From: Deltaproteobacteria bacterium GWB2_55_19
GTDB lineage: Bacteria > Desulfobacterota > GWC2-55-46
NCBI GenBank assembly: GCA_001797465.1
Contig: MGPQ01000012.1
Span: 88,941 to 152,940, forward strand
Direction of reading: 5' to 3'
Length of the DNA: 64,000 bases
Below the pieces are notes generated by a model. That model was not told the DNA's origin, did not search any database, and worked only from the letters and a program-made list of their open reading frames with translations. Below are positions 28,338 through 38,747 of the stretch, piece after piece. Position 1 is the stretch's first letter. The number at the start of each line of letters is the position of its first letter. Position numbers and translations under genes: made by a program.

Positions 28338-29141
28338 CTGAAAAGGGTAGTCACCGGCCTTGTCCTTATATCCGTCGTCCTCTATCTGGTCCTCTATACG
28401 TCGGCCTTATTCGTGCTCGGGGCCTCGACCATACTCGCCGCGCTCGCGTTCTACGAGTTCAACAGGCTCTCATCCGTAAAGGTGAGGGACTCCTGGCTCG
28501 ATTCCCTGGGTATGCTAGCCGCGCTTTCAGTGCCTTCGGCGGTTTTTTTTTGCGGTGTAACGGCGTTCGCGCCGATGATAACAGGCGCGGTATTCGTCTT
28601 CTTTCTCTTCGGGATGTTCAGGGGGCGTGAGTTCAGGGATACGGCAAATGACGTCTCATTCAAGGCCATGGGGCTCTCATACGCGGCCCTGCCTTTCGCG
28701 TTCCTGCCGCTCATAAAGTCCATGTTCCAGGGGGAGATGTGGATACTCTTCCTCTTCGCGGTCATCTGGGCGAACGACACGCTCGCCTTCGCTGTTGGCA
28801 AAACGTTCGGCAGGACCAAGCTCTGCCCGGAGATAAGCCCGAAGAAGACGGTCGAGGGGGCGATAGGCGGGCTCATCGGGGGAATGACAGCGGCGTTTTT
28901 TTTCAGCTCCTGGATAGATGCGGGGCTTTGGGTCCTGATAGCCGCATCGATCGCGCTCGGGGTCATAGGCATTATAGGCGACCTCTCGGAGTCGGTCTTA
29001 AAGAGGTCCGCGGGCGTCAAGGACTCGGGCGCTTTGTTGCCCGGCCACGGAGGGGTCCTCGACAGGGTGGACAGCCTCCTTTTCGCGGTGCCCGCGCTCT
29101 ATTATTTCCTTCAGTTCAAGACACTCTTCGCCGGCGGTTAG
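28338..29141 (+). CDS. cdsA: Phosphatidate cytidylyltransferase, probable CTG start
   Basis: 267 residues from 28338. CdsA makes CDP-diacylglycerol from phosphatidate and CTP; it is an integral membrane protein with about eight helices. The signature is at the C-terminus (DLSESVLKRSAGVKDSGALLPGHGGVLDRVDSLLF). The first ATG/GTG/TTG in frame is GTG 28413, but the frame is open upstream and codes for a typical CdsA first helix (KRVVTGLVLISVVLYLVL). AGGGAG at 28326-28331 is six bases before CTG 28338, and no ATG, GTG or TTG lies between the terminator and there. CTG initiation is therefore inferred. dxr follows one base after the stop. Confidence 0.85.
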   Translation: MKRVVTGLVLISVVLYLVLYTSALFVLGASTILAALAFYEFNRLSSVKVRDSWLDSLGMLAALSVPSAVFFCGVTAFAPMITGAVFVFFLFGMFRGREFRDTANDVSFKAMGLSYAALPFAFLPLIKSMFQGEMWILFLFAVIWANDTLAFAVGKTFGRTKLCPEISPKKTVEGAIGGLIGGMTAAFFFSSWIDAGLWVLIAASIALGVIGIIGDLSESVLKRSAGVKDSGALLPGHGGVLDRVDSLLFAVPALYYFLQFKTLFAGG

Positions 29142-29142
29142 G

Positions 29143-30300
29143 ATGGATAGAGAGCAAAAGGGGCTTGCGATACTCGGCTCCACTGGGTCCATCGGAACGT
29201 CCGCGCTCGACGTAGTAAGGAGATACCCTGAGAGGTTCAGGGTCGTCACTCTCGCCGGGGGGACGAATATGGAGCTCCTTAAAAGGCAGGCCGAGGAGTT
29301 CCGGCCCGAGTTAGTCTCTGTCCTTGAGAGCGACGCGGCCTCTAAACTTAAGAGAGAGCTCGGTATTCCGGTCAAGGCAGGCGCCGAAGGCGCGATAGAG
29401 GCGGCGATACACCCGGGAGTGAAGACGGTCGTCTCGGCTGTTTCAGGGGCCGCCGGGTTACTGCCGACGGTCGCGGCCATAAGGGCGGGAAAAGATATCG
29501 CGCTCGCTAATAAAGAGACGCTCGTCCTTGCCGGTCCGCTTGTGATGGAAGAGGTAAAGGCCCGAGGCGTCCGCCTCATGCCTGTGGACAGCGAGCACAG
29601 CGCGGTTTTTCAGTCGTTGCTCGGCCACAGGGCCGAGGACCTGACGAGGGTGATACTAACCGCTTCCGGCGGGCCGTTTCTGAAGAGACGCTCGGACTCG
29701 CTCCATTCGGTCACGCCGGATGAGGCCCTGCGCCACCCCAGGTGGAATATGGGGCGGAAGATATCGATAGATTCGGCGACGCTCATGAACAAGGGGCTGG
29801 AGGTCATAGAGGCGTCTTTCCTCTTCGGAGTGCCGGCGGAGAAGATATCGGTCGTGATACACCCTGAATCCATCGTGCACTCGATGGTCGAGTACGCGGA
29901 CGGCTCCGTGATAAGCCAGATGTCCTCTCCGGACATGCGGGGGCCTATCGCGTACGCGCTCTCGTTCCCGGAGCGGATCGAGGCAGGGTTAAAGAGGCTG
30001 GATTTCTCGCGCCTAATGCTCGACTTCAGCTCTCCGGAGCCGGGCAGGTTCCCGTGTCTCGCCCTTGCTTATGCGGCGCTTAAAGAGGGGGGGACCCATC
30101 CGGCGGTCCTGAACGCCGTTGACGAGGTGGCGGTAGAGATGTTCCTTAAGGGGAGGCTCCCGTTTACGGGGATACCGGAGGTTATCGCCGCCGCGCTCGG
30201 GAGGTACCAGGGCAGGCGGCTTTCATCGATAGAGGACGTGATAGAAGCAGACAGGTGGGGGAGGGAGGAGGCGCGTTCTTTAATAGAGGCGCTCAACTGA
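29143..30300 (+). CDS. dxr: 1-deoxy-D-xylulose 5-phosphate reductoisomerase
   Basis: 385 residues. Dxr makes MEP from DXP with NADPH, the committed step of the non-mevalonate isoprenoid pathway that supplies UppS. Seen are the NADPH motif LGSTGSIGTSALDV, ALANKETLVLAG, MPVDSEHSAVFQ, SGGPF and NMGRKISIDSATLMNKGLEVIEA. It follows cdsA with a one-base gap and precedes rseP by seven bases, so the three are surely cotranscribed. Confidence 0.97.
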   Translation: MDREQKGLAILGSTGSIGTSALDVVRRYPERFRVVTLAGGTNMELLKRQAEEFRPELVSVLESDAASKLKRELGIPVKAGAEGAIEAAIHPGVKTVVSAVSGAAGLLPTVAAIRAGKDIALANKETLVLAGPLVMEEVKARGVRLMPVDSEHSAVFQSLLGHRAEDLTRVILTASGGPFLKRRSDSLHSVTPDEALRHPRWNMGRKISIDSATLMNKGLEVIEASFLFGVPAEKISVVIHPESIVHSMVEYADGSVISQMSSPDMRGPIAYALSFPERIEAGLKRLDFSRLMLDFSSPEPGRFPCLALAYAALKEGGTHPAVLNAVDEVAVEMFLKGRLPFTGIPEVIAAALGRYQGRRLSSIEDVIEADRWGREEARSLIEALN

Positions 30301-30307
30301 TCATAAA

Positions 30308-31609
30308 ATGACGACATTCATATCATTCATAATCGTACTTGGAATATTGATATTCATCCACGAGCTCGGCCACTTCATGGTGGCGAAATTCTCGGGCGTT
30401 GGTGTAGAGAAGTTCTCGCTCGGGTTCGGTCCGAAGCTCATCGGCATAACGAAAGGCGAGACCGAGTACAGGATTTCCCTCCTCCCGCTCGGGGGCTACG
30501 TGAAAATGGTCGGCGAGGCCCCTGGCGAGGAGATATCCGAGAGGGACAAAGAGAGGTCTTTCACGCACAAGTCCGTGGCCAAAAGGGCCGCGATAGTAGC
30601 GGCAGGGCCTGTGATGAACCTGCTGCTCGCCGCGCTCCTCCTCCCTGTCATCTTTATGCTTGGCATACAGGTCCCGGCGTTTCTGGATGACAAGCCGGTC
30701 GTAGGATATGTTCTGCCCGATGAGCCCGCGGCAAAAGCGGGGATACAGAGGGGTGACGTCATAGAATCCGCCGACGAGCACGTTATCACGAACTGGGAGA
30801 CGCTCTTAGCCGAGCTCTCAGAGCACCCGAAGTCTCCGGTCCATCTGAAGCTACTCCGTAACAATGAAGAGAAGGTCGTCACCATCGTCCCGGAGCCTAC
30901 GCTTGAGACGGGCGCGGGCTACGGCGGCATGTTCCCGCCGATGAAGCCGATAATAGGCGACGTCGCCAACGGTTATCCGGCAAAGGAAGCGGGCATTCAG
31001 CCAGGGGACGTCATACTCGAGGTCGACGGAAGGACGATAACCCACTGGGCCGAACTCGAGGAGATAATACACAAGAGCGGCGAGAAGAAGACCTTCCTGA
31101 TCGAGAGGGACGGTAAAAGGCTTACGTTCGAGATAACGCCGAAACACAACAAGGAGGCCGACGTCTATCTCGTCGGCATAGGCAGGAGGGACGAGCAGGT
31201 ACTCCGGAGGTACGGCTTTTTCGAATCGATCCAGAAGGGGGTCGTTGCATCCGTCGAGATGACCGAGAGGCTCTTTGCGGTCATCAAGGGGCTCGTCCTC
31301 GGCAAGTATTCATTGAAGACCCTCGGCGGCCCGATAATGATAGCGCAGGTAGCGGGCAAGGCCGCGGAGTCGGGCTTGTCCGACCTCCTCTCGCTCGTTG
31401 CGTTCTTAAGCCTCCAGCTGGGGATAATAAACCTCTTCCCCATCCCTGTCCTCGATGGAGGCCACATATTGTTCTTCGGGATAGAGTCGGTAAAGGGGAG
31501 CCCGTTGAGCGAGAAGTTCATGGCTATCGCCCAGCAGATAGGTGTAGCGCTCCTTATCGCGCTCATGGTGCTCGTCACATATAACGACCTCTTCCGTATA
31601 TTCGGATAA
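30308..31609 (+). CDS. rseP: Site-2 intramembrane zinc metalloprotease RseP
   Basis: 433 residues. RseP cleaves transmembrane segments of anti-sigma factors and remnant signal peptides. Zinc ligands are HELGHF in the first helix and the Asp of NLFPIPVLDGGH in the third. Two PDZ domains lie between them (about 120-200 and 210-290; AKAGIQRGDVI and AKEAGIQPGDVILEVDG), as in E. coli RseP. It ends the dxr group. A copy of the dispersed palindromic element follows ten bases after the stop. A second, PDZ-less paralogue is at 46552. Confidence 0.96.
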   Translation: MTTFISFIIVLGILIFIHELGHFMVAKFSGVGVEKFSLGFGPKLIGITKGETEYRISLLPLGGYVKMVGEAPGEEISERDKERSFTHKSVAKRAAIVAAGPVMNLLLAALLLPVIFMLGIQVPAFLDDKPVVGYVLPDEPAAKAGIQRGDVIESADEHVITNWETLLAELSEHPKSPVHLKLLRNNEEKVVTIVPEPTLETGAGYGGMFPPMKPIIGDVANGYPAKEAGIQPGDVILEVDGRTITHWAELEEIIHKSGEKKTFLIERDGKRLTFEITPKHNKEADVYLVGIGRRDEQVLRRYGFFESIQKGVVASVEMTERLFAVIKGLVLGKYSLKTLGGPIMIAQVAGKAAESGLSDLLSLVAFLSLQLGIINLFPIPVLDGGHILFFGIESVKGSPLSEKFMAIAQQIGVALLIALMVLVTYNDLFRIFG

Positions 31610-31618
31610 GGTCTCAAT

Positions 31619-31756
31619 GCTCTAAAAATTGTTATTTTTCCTGATCTCTGCGTCAGGGCGAAAATAAAAATGCTCACATATTACCATATATGCTGCGCTT
31701 TTTATTTTCGTCCTTCCTTGACCTCAGAAAAAATCCCTAATTTTTAGAGATAGCCT
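31619..31756 (+). repeat. Palindromic dispersed element, copy B
   Basis: About 138 bp in the same orientation as the copy at 12379, again directly after a gene end. The inner stem is perfect here: CGAAAATAAAAA (31659-31670) with TTTTTATTTTCG. The outer ends GCTCTAAAAATT and AATTTTTAGAGATAGCC are near-complementary. The whole unit is an imperfect palindrome. It separates rseP from tsaB. Confidence 0.85.
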
Positions 31757-31817
31757 TAAGAGTGAATTTAGTGCCTTAGTCAGCCTTCCCCTCTTTTTCA
31801 GTCGTGAGGACACGCGT

Positions 31818-32519
31818 TTGAACATACTCGCCATAGACACATCCTCAGCCTCGGGCTCAATAGCCCTCTCCAATGATAAAAGGCTCGTGGCGGAATTGAC
31901 CGTCTCCGAGGCCGGGGCGCACGCCGAGTGGCTCCTTAAATCGATAGACTCATTTCTCTCAGCAATTGGTTCTTCAATAAGCGACGTCGATTTCTTTGCC
32001 GTCACGAACGGCCCAGGCTCGTTCACCGGCCTCCGGATCGGCGTATCAGCCGTTAAAGGGCTCGCGTGGTCAACCGGGAAAAAGGCGGTAGGCGTATCCG
32101 CCCTGAAAGCGCTCTCCCTGAACCTCGCGTACTCTGAACGTCCGGTATGCCCGGTGCTCGACGCGAGAAAGGGCGAGGTCTACTCCGCGCTCTTTAAGCC
32201 CTCCGGCGGCGTGATAGAAGAGATACTGCCTGAGACCGCGATGACTCCTCCGGCCCTCATCGACGCGCTCTCCGTCCTTAACCTCCCTGCTCCCCCGGTC
32301 TTTATCGGGGACGGCCTTAAGGCCTATGGCGATATTTTTAAGGAAAAGGTTGCGGGCGCGTCCTTTGCACACGAGACGTTCTGGCGCATAAGGGCCTCGA
32401 ATATCGCCCTCCTCGCCATACCGGAGTGCGGCCAGGACGGAGACCCCAGGGACCTCACCCCGGTCTATCTTCGCAAATCCGAGGCCGAGATAAGGGCTCT
32501 CGCCGATAAATCCAAATAG
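31818..32519 (+). CDS. tsaB: tRNA t6A37 synthesis protein TsaB
   Basis: 233 residues. TsaB binds TsaD and is needed for threonylcarbamoyl-adenosine in ANN-reading tRNAs. Marks: ILAIDTSSASGSIAL at the start and NGPGSFTGLRIGVSAVKGLAW. The C-terminal half (DARKGEVYSALF) is present, so it is full length, with no glycoprotease zinc site, as expected. Starts at TTG 31818. TsaD and TsaE are not in the window. Confidence 0.93.
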   Translation: MNILAIDTSSASGSIALSNDKRLVAELTVSEAGAHAEWLLKSIDSFLSAIGSSISDVDFFAVTNGPGSFTGLRIGVSAVKGLAWSTGKKAVGVSALKALSLNLAYSERPVCPVLDARKGEVYSALFKPSGGVIEEILPETAMTPPALIDALSVLNLPAPPVFIGDGLKAYGDIFKEKVAGASFAHETFWRIRASNIALLAIPECGQDGDPRDLTPVYLRKSEAEIRALADKSK

Positions 32520-32611
32520 GTGTGGACTTTTAGGGACTTAAAGACTATAATTCCACACTTTGCATTGGTTTTCAGCCGCCCTTTCATCGAAAACAACGGG
32601 AATCTCGAATA

Positions 32612-32640
32612 TTGACAACGCTTACCCGTTGGGTTAGTAT
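32612..32640 (+). promoter_or_regulatory. Sigma-70 promoter with overlapping inverted repeat
   Basis: TTGACA at 32612-32617, exactly 17 bases, then TAGTAT at 32635-32640. An inverted repeat CAACGGG (32594-32600) / CCCGTTG (32625-32631) brackets the -35 and ends in the spacer, a fitting place for a repressor. It would drive the DUF465 gene and perhaps the ilv block. Confidence 0.7.
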
Positions 32641-32785
32641 TAAAAATGAGTGTGTTTTCGCTTATTTATGGCCGGGGGCGGGTTTCGGAAAAAGGTTCCG
32701 TATGGGCAAATATGGCTTGCCGGGAGGCTTGATAACGGGTTGTTGAACGGCGCGATAATCTCTTGATTCCGAAAGGAGGCCTTTT

Positions 32786-33010
32786 ATGGTGATCCAGGAC
32801 GAGGTGGTGAAAAAGCTTCTCGATGAGGACGAGGCTTTCAGGAAGGCATGCAAGGCCCACAAGGATTACGAGAACAAGCTTGAGAAGATGGAGAAAAAAC
32901 CGCTCTTAAGCGCCGCTGAGAAGGTTGAGAAGAACAGGTTGAAAAAGCTCAAACTCGCGCTCAAGGACGAGATGGAACAAAGGATCTCCAAGGCGAGAAC
33001 GAGGGAATAG
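32786..33010 (+). CDS. Small DUF465 (YdcH-like) protein
   Basis: 74 residues, almost wholly helical and charged. The pattern LLDEDEAFRKACKAHKDYENKLEKM followed by EKVEKNRLKKLKLALKDEMEQRI matches the DUF465/YdcH family, predicted to form a helical hairpin or coiled coil. Function unknown. A good GGAGG lies just upstream. It is 33 bases before ilvD and may be the first gene of that transcript. Confidence 0.88.
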   Translation: MVIQDEVVKKLLDEDEAFRKACKAHKDYENKLEKMEKKPLLSAAEKVEKNRLKKLKLALKDEMEQRISKARTRE

Positions 33011-33043
33011 AGAGGGGACAGCCGGGGCTGTAATATATAAACG

Positions 33044-34702
33044 ATGCCGATGAGAAGCGACAGGATCAAGAAGGGACTTGAGAGGGTCCCGCACAGGGCC
33101 CTCATGTATGCGACAGGCATACCCAAGGGCGAGATGAAAAAGCCCTTCATAGGGGTAGCCACGAGCTTTACCGACCTTATACCCGGGCACATCGGGATGA
33201 GGGACCTGGAGAGGTTCATCGAAAAGGGCGTGCACACCGGCGGAGGTTACCCGTTGCTCTTCGGCCTGCCCGGCATGTGCGACGGCATAGCCATGGGGCA
33301 TAGGGGCATGCACTACTCGCTCCCTTCAAGGGAGCTCATAGCCGACATGGTCGAAAGTGTAGCCGAAGGGCACGCCTTTGACGGCCTCATCCTCCTTACC
33401 AACTGCGATAAAATCACGCCGGGCATGCTCATGGCCGCGGCGCGTGTTGACATACCCACCATAGTAGTCACCGCGGGCCCCATGATGACCGGAAGGTACA
33501 GGGGCGCTCGCACATCGTTCATAAGGAATACATTTGAGGCGATGGGGCGGTTCAGGGCCGGGGAGATAACCAAAGGCGAGCTCGACGCCTGCGAGACCGG
33601 GGCCTGCCCTGGCGCTGGCTCCTGCCAGGGGCTCTACACCGCTAACACAATGAACTGTCTGACCGAAGTCATGGGCATGAGCCTGCCGTGGTGCGGGACG
33701 GCGCTCGCCAACTCGGCGGAAAAGAGGCGCATCGCCTTTGACAGCGGCGTGCGCATAGTAGAGCTCGTCAAAAAGAACGTCACCCCGAGGAAGATACTGA
33801 CCCGCGCGGCCTTTGAGAACGCCATAAGGGCGGACCTCGCGCTCGGGGGTTCCTCTAACACGGTGTTGCACCTCCTTGCCATAGCGCACGAGGCGGGGGT
33901 TAAGCTCCCGCTTGAGACGTTTGACGCGCTGAGTAAAGTGACGCCGCACATAACGTCCCTTGAGCCGGTCGGCGAATATTATATGGAAGACCTCCACTGG
34001 GCCGGCGGCGTCCAAGCGGTTTTGAAGAGGCTTGAGGCCTCCATAAAGGACAACCCTACGGTCTCCGGAAAGAGGGTAAAGGCGATAATCGCCGGCGTCG
34101 ACTACATAGATTCCGAGGTCATAAAGCCGCTTAATGAAGCCTACCACGCGGAGGGCGGCATAGCCGTACTGAAAGGCAACATCGCGCCGCTTGGGGCTGT
34201 CGTAAAGCAGTCGGGCGTAAGCGAGAAGATGATGAAGTTCACCGGAGCCGCCCGCGTATTCGACTCCGAAGAGGCGGCGATGAAGGCGATACTCGCTCGC
34301 GCGGTCAAGGGCGGAGAGGTCGTTGTCATCAGGTACGAGGGGCCCAGGGGAGGCCCCGGCATGAGGGAGATGCTCGCGCCGACGGCGACCCTCATGGGCA
34401 TGGGGCTCGGGGACTCCGTCGCGCTTATAACCGACGGCAGGTTCTCAGGCGGCACAAGGGGCCCCTGCGTCGGGCACATCTCTCCGGAGGCCGCCGAAGG
34501 CGGCCCCATCGCCTTCATAAAAGAGGGTGACACCATCGAGCTCGACATCCATAAGAGGACCCTTAATCTAAAGGTAAGCGAAGCGGAACTCAGCGAGAGG
34601 AAGAAGGCGTGGACGCCTCCGGCGCCGAAGATAAAGAGCGGGTGGTTGTCCCGGTACGCAAAGGTAGTCACGTCCGCCAATACTGGAGCGGTGCTGAAAT
34701 AA
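33044..34702 (+). CDS. ilvD: Dihydroxy-acid dehydratase
   Basis: 552 residues. IlvD dehydrates dihydroxy-acids to the 2-oxo precursors of Val and Ile, with an iron-sulfur cluster. Cluster cysteines are in [20 protein letters not shown] and [19 protein letters not shown]. The C-terminal domain has [25 protein letters not shown]. It opens the ilvD-B-N-C series. A short hairpin related to the dispersed element lies between it and ilvB. Confidence 0.97.
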   Translation: MPMRSDRIKKGLERVPHRALMYATGIPKGEMKKPFIGVATSFTDLIPGHIGMRDLERFIEKGVHTGGGYPLLFGLPGMCDGIAMGHRGMHYSLPSRELIADMVESVAEGHAFDGLILLTNCDKITPGMLMAAARVDIPTIVVTAGPMMTGRYRGARTSFIRNTFEAMGRFRAGEITKGELDACETGACPGAGSCQGLYTANTMNCLTEVMGMSLPWCGTALANSAEKRRIAFDSGVRIVELVKKNVTPRKILTRAAFENAIRADLALGGSSNTVLHLLAIAHEAGVKLPLETFDALSKVTPHITSLEPVGEYYMEDLHWAGGVQAVLKRLEASIKDNPTVSGKRVKAIIAGVDYIDSEVIKPLNEAYHAEGGIAVLKGNIAPLGAVVKQSGVSEKMMKFTGAARVFDSEEAAMKAILARAVKGGEVVVIRYEGPRGGPGMREMLAPTATLMGMGLGDSVALITDGRFSGGTRGPCVGHISPEAAEGGPIAFIKEGDTIELDIHKRTLNLKVSEAELSERKKAWTPPAPKIKSGWLSRYAKVVTSANTGAVLK

Positions 34703-34706
34703 AAAA

Positions 34707-34732
34707 GGGCTACATCATTTTTGAGGTAGCCT
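34707..34732. repeat. Minimal hairpin sharing ends with the dispersed element
   Basis: GGCTAC (34708-34713) and GTAGCC (34726-34731) flank ATCATTTTTGAG. The right part TTTTTGAGGTAGCCT resembles the right end of the 138-bp elements. It begins five bases after the ilvD stop, just before the ilvB start. Confidence 0.55.
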
Positions 34733-34746
34733 AAAGAGAACCTATT

Positions 34747-36450
34747 ATGGAAACCAGAAAAAACGGCGCAGAGGTCTTTTTGGAGTGCCTTCTTAAAGAG
34801 GGCGTCGACACGATATTCGGCTTTCCGGGCGGCGCGGTACTGCCTGTCTACGACGCGCTATATGATTCCAAGCTGAACCATATACTCGTCCGGCACGAGC
34901 AGGGCGCCGTACACATGGCCGACGGGTACGCGCGCGCTACCGGCAGGCCCGGGGTAGTCGTAGTCACCTCCGGCCCCGGCGCTACGAACACCGTAACCGG
35001 CATAGCCACCGCCTACATGGACTCTGTCCCGTTGGTGGTATTTACCGGGCAGGTCCCGACGGCGCTCATCGGCAACGACGCCTTCCAGGAGGCTGACATA
35101 GTCGGTATAACGAGGCCCTGCACAAAGCACAATTATCTGGTAAAGGACATAAAGGACCTCCAGAGGATAATCAAGGAGGCGTTCTATATAGCGACTACCG
35201 GGAGGCCTGGCCCCGTGCTCGTGGACATCCCGAAGGACGTCTTCACCGCCCCGTGCGAGCTCAAGTACCCGGATAAGGTCCACATAGAGAGCTATCAGCC
35301 GAACTACAAGGGACATCCGGGGCAGATAAAGAAGGCGATGGACTTTATCCTCTCGGCCAAAAGGCCGGTCGTCTACGCCGGAGGCGGTGTAATATTATCG
35401 AACGCCGCAGAGGAACTCAAGAACTTCACGACGAAGCTCAACCTTCCGGCGACGACGACGCTCATGGGCCTCGGGAGTTTCCCCGGCACGCACCCGCTCT
35501 TCATGGGCATGCTCGGGATGCACGGCACCTACTGCGCGAACATGGCGGTTATGAACACGGACTGCCTGATAGCAATCGGCGCGCGTTTCGACGACAGGGT
35601 CACAGGCAAGATAGACGAGTTCGCGCCGTACGCGGGAATCGTCCACGTCGACATAGACCCGACTTCCATCAGCAAGAACGTGAGGGTCGATATCCCGATA
35701 GTCGGCGACGTGAGGGACGTGTTGAAAGATATGATAAGGCTTATCCCGGCGCAGAAGGAATTGAAGGCCTATAAGGACGGGCTCAAGGACTGGCACAATC
35801 AATTGAAGGGCTGGAACGACACTCACCAGCTCTCCTACAAGTTCGAGCCAAAGGGCAAGATAAAGCCGCAGTACGTCGTCGAGAAGCTCTATGAGGCGAC
35901 GGGCGGCGACGCGATAGTCACGACCGAGGTCGGGCAGAACCAGATGTGGGCCGCGCAGTTCTTCAAGTACGACAGGCCCCGGACGTTCATAACATCCGGC
36001 GGCCTCGGCACCATGGGTTTCGGTTTTCCCGCGGCCATAGGCGCGCAAATTGCCTGCCCTGAGGCAACTGTCATAGGGATAGCCGGCGACGGGTCGTTCC
36101 AGATGAACATACAGGAGCTCGCTACCGCCGTGCAGTACAAGTTGCCTGTGAAGATCGCGATACTTAACAACATGGTCCTCGGCATGGTCAGGCAGTGGCA
36201 GGAGTTCTTCTACAACAAGCGCTACTCGCACACATGCGTATCAGTAGCGCCGGATTTTGTAAAGCTCGCCGAGGCCTACGGGGCCGTTGGCCTTCGTGCC
36301 AAAACCCCGGCTGAGGTCGAGGGTGTCATTAAAGAGGCGATGGCCGTGAAAGACAGGCCAGTGATAATGGATTTCAGGGTCGATCCGGCGGAGTGCGTCT
36401 ATCCGATGGTCCCGGCCGGCCAGCCTTTGAACAAGATGCTTCTGGTTTAG
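34747..36450 (+). CDS. ilvB: Acetolactate synthase large subunit
   Basis: 567 residues. The thiamine-diphosphate enzyme condenses pyruvate with pyruvate or 2-oxobutyrate. The catalytic glutamate is in [19 protein letters not shown], the ThDP-Mg motif is [18 protein letters not shown] continuing to LNN, and the middle FAD-binding domain is intact. The regulatory small subunit follows nine bases later. Confidence 0.97.
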   Translation: METRKNGAEVFLECLLKEGVDTIFGFPGGAVLPVYDALYDSKLNHILVRHEQGAVHMADGYARATGRPGVVVVTSGPGATNTVTGIATAYMDSVPLVVFTGQVPTALIGNDAFQEADIVGITRPCTKHNYLVKDIKDLQRIIKEAFYIATTGRPGPVLVDIPKDVFTAPCELKYPDKVHIESYQPNYKGHPGQIKKAMDFILSAKRPVVYAGGGVILSNAAEELKNFTTKLNLPATTTLMGLGSFPGTHPLFMGMLGMHGTYCANMAVMNTDCLIAIGARFDDRVTGKIDEFAPYAGIVHVDIDPTSISKNVRVDIPIVGDVRDVLKDMIRLIPAQKELKAYKDGLKDWHNQLKGWNDTHQLSYKFEPKGKIKPQYVVEKLYEATGGDAIVTTEVGQNQMWAAQFFKYDRPRTFITSGGLGTMGFGFPAAIGAQIACPEATVIGIAGDGSFQMNIQELATAVQYKLPVKIAILNNMVLGMVRQWQEFFYNKRYSHTCVSVAPDFVKLAEAYGAVGLRAKTPAEVEGVIKEAMAVKDRPVIMDFRVDPAECVYPMVPAGQPLNKMLLV

Positions 36451-36459
36451 GGAGGTCAG

Positions 36460-36945
36460 GTGCGTCACACTATCTCAGTCCTTGTCATAAACGAGTTCGG
36501 CGTCCTTTCCAGGATATCGGGGCTCTTTTCCGGGAGGGGCTTCAACATCGAGAGCCTGTCGGTCGCCGAGACGCTCGACCCGAAGATATCGCGCATGACG
36601 ATAGTCACTAGCGGCGACGACAAGGTGCTGGAGCAGATAAACAAACAACTCAATAAGCTCGTCAACGTTATCAAGGTCTACGATTTTACCGACGAAGAGC
36701 ACATAGAGCGCGAGCTCGCGCTCATAAAGGTCACCTGCAACGCGGATTCGCGCGCCGAGATACTCTCGATCGTAGACATCTTCAGGGCCAAGGTCGTTGA
36801 CGTATCCCCGCGCTCGTATACGGTGGAGATAACAGGGGATGAGGAGAAGATACGCGCGATAACGGAGTTGTTGCGCCCGTTCGGCATAAAGGAGATAGTC
36901 CGCACCGGCAGGATAGCAATGGCCCGGTCCCCGAAGCAGAAGTAG
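36460..36945 (+). CDS. ilvN: Acetolactate synthase small subunit
   Basis: 161 residues, full length. An ACT domain at about 3-75 (HTISVLVINEFGVLSRISGLFSGRGFNIESL) gives valine feedback; the C-terminal ALS_ss domain follows (LIKVTCNADSRAEILSIVDIFRAKVVDVSP). Starts with GTG, GGAGG upstream. It pairs with the large subunit just before it. The 102-bp gap to ilvC holds a deleted copy of the dispersed element. Confidence 0.95.
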   Translation: MRHTISVLVINEFGVLSRISGLFSGRGFNIESLSVAETLDPKISRMTIVTSGDDKVLEQINKQLNKLVNVIKVYDFTDEEHIERELALIKVTCNADSRAEILSIVDIFRAKVVDVSPRSYTVEITGDEEKIRAITELLRPFGIKEIVRTGRIAMARSPKQK

Positions 36946-36995
36946 GGCAGGAGGGAGAGGCTTTTTTTCGTGTATTTTTGAAAATTGAATGTTGA

Positions 36996-37024
36996 GGCTA
37001 CCTCTAAAAATAACAATTTTTAGA
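36996..37024 (-). repeat. End-to-end deleted copy of the dispersed element
   Basis: 29 bases, GGCTACCTCTAAAAATAACAATTTTTAGA (shown in two parts: GGCTACCTCTAAAAATAAC and AATTTTTAGA). Read on the minus strand it is the left 19 bases of copy B joined to the right 15 bases of the family, with the whole interior missing. It sits 23 bases before the ilvC start. Confidence 0.75.
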
Positions 37025-37032
37025 ATAAATGA

Positions 37033-38064
<1,032 letters not shown>

Positions 38065-38105
38065 GAAGGCCCCCGGCTTGCTCCGGGGATACGATAAATA
38101 AATAC

Positions 38106-38747
38106 ATGCGCATTCCCATAGCGAAAGAGGGCGCGCCTTTTATAGCGATAGCCCTCTTCTGCGTAATAGTAGTCTGGCTTTTAGGCGGGTGGCGGCTTGA
38201 GTTCGTCCTCGTGCCGCTCGCCGTCTTCGTCATCGCGTTCTTCAGGGACCCGGAGAGGGCGGTCCCCGCGGACATTGACTCGATAGTGAGCCCCGCGGAC
38301 GGCAGGGTCATCAAGGTCGAACGCATGAGGGACGAGCGGCTGTTAAAGACGGAGGCGGTGAAGATAAGCGTCTTCATGAACGTCTTCAACGTCCACGTGA
38401 ACAGGTCTCCGGCTGAGGGCAAGGTGCTCGATATCATCTACAACCCCGGCAAGTTCTTCAACGCCTCGCTCGACAAGGCCTCTCTTTTGAACGAGCAGAA
38501 CGCGCTCATCATGCAGGCCGCGAACGGCAAGAGGTACGCCTTCAACCAGATAGCCGGGCTGATCGCGCGGAGGATCGTCTGCAGGGTAAAGAAAGGCGCG
38601 AGCCTTAAGAAGGGCGAGAGGTTCGGGCTCATAAGGTTCGGTTCAAGGGTGGACGTATACCTTCCGACTGACTGCCGGGTCTCCGTAAAGGTCGGGGACA
38701 AGGTCAAGGCAGGGTCCTCAATACTGGGGTACTGGAATGCTCGATAA
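38106..38747 (+). CDS. psd: Phosphatidylserine decarboxylase (short, archaeal-type)
   Basis: 213 residues. It turns phosphatidylserine into phosphatidylethanolamine. An N-terminal membrane hairpin (about 10-46) is followed by the catalytic part with FMNVFNVHVNRSPAEGKV. The proenzyme self-cleaves between Gly179 and Ser180 in RFGSRVDVYLP, giving the pyruvoyl group. It overlaps pssA by 11 bases, so substrate maker and user are coupled. Its place between ilvC and leuA is also known from Geobacter-like genomes. Confidence 0.95.
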   Translation: MRIPIAKEGAPFIAIALFCVIVVWLLGGWRLEFVLVPLAVFVIAFFRDPERAVPADIDSIVSPADGRVIKVERMRDERLLKTEAVKISVFMNVFNVHVNRSPAEGKVLDIIYNPGKFFNASLDKASLLNEQNALIMQAANGKRYAFNQIAGLIARRIVCRVKKGASLKKGERFGLIRFGSRVDVYLPTDCRVSVKVGDKVKAGSSILGYWNAR

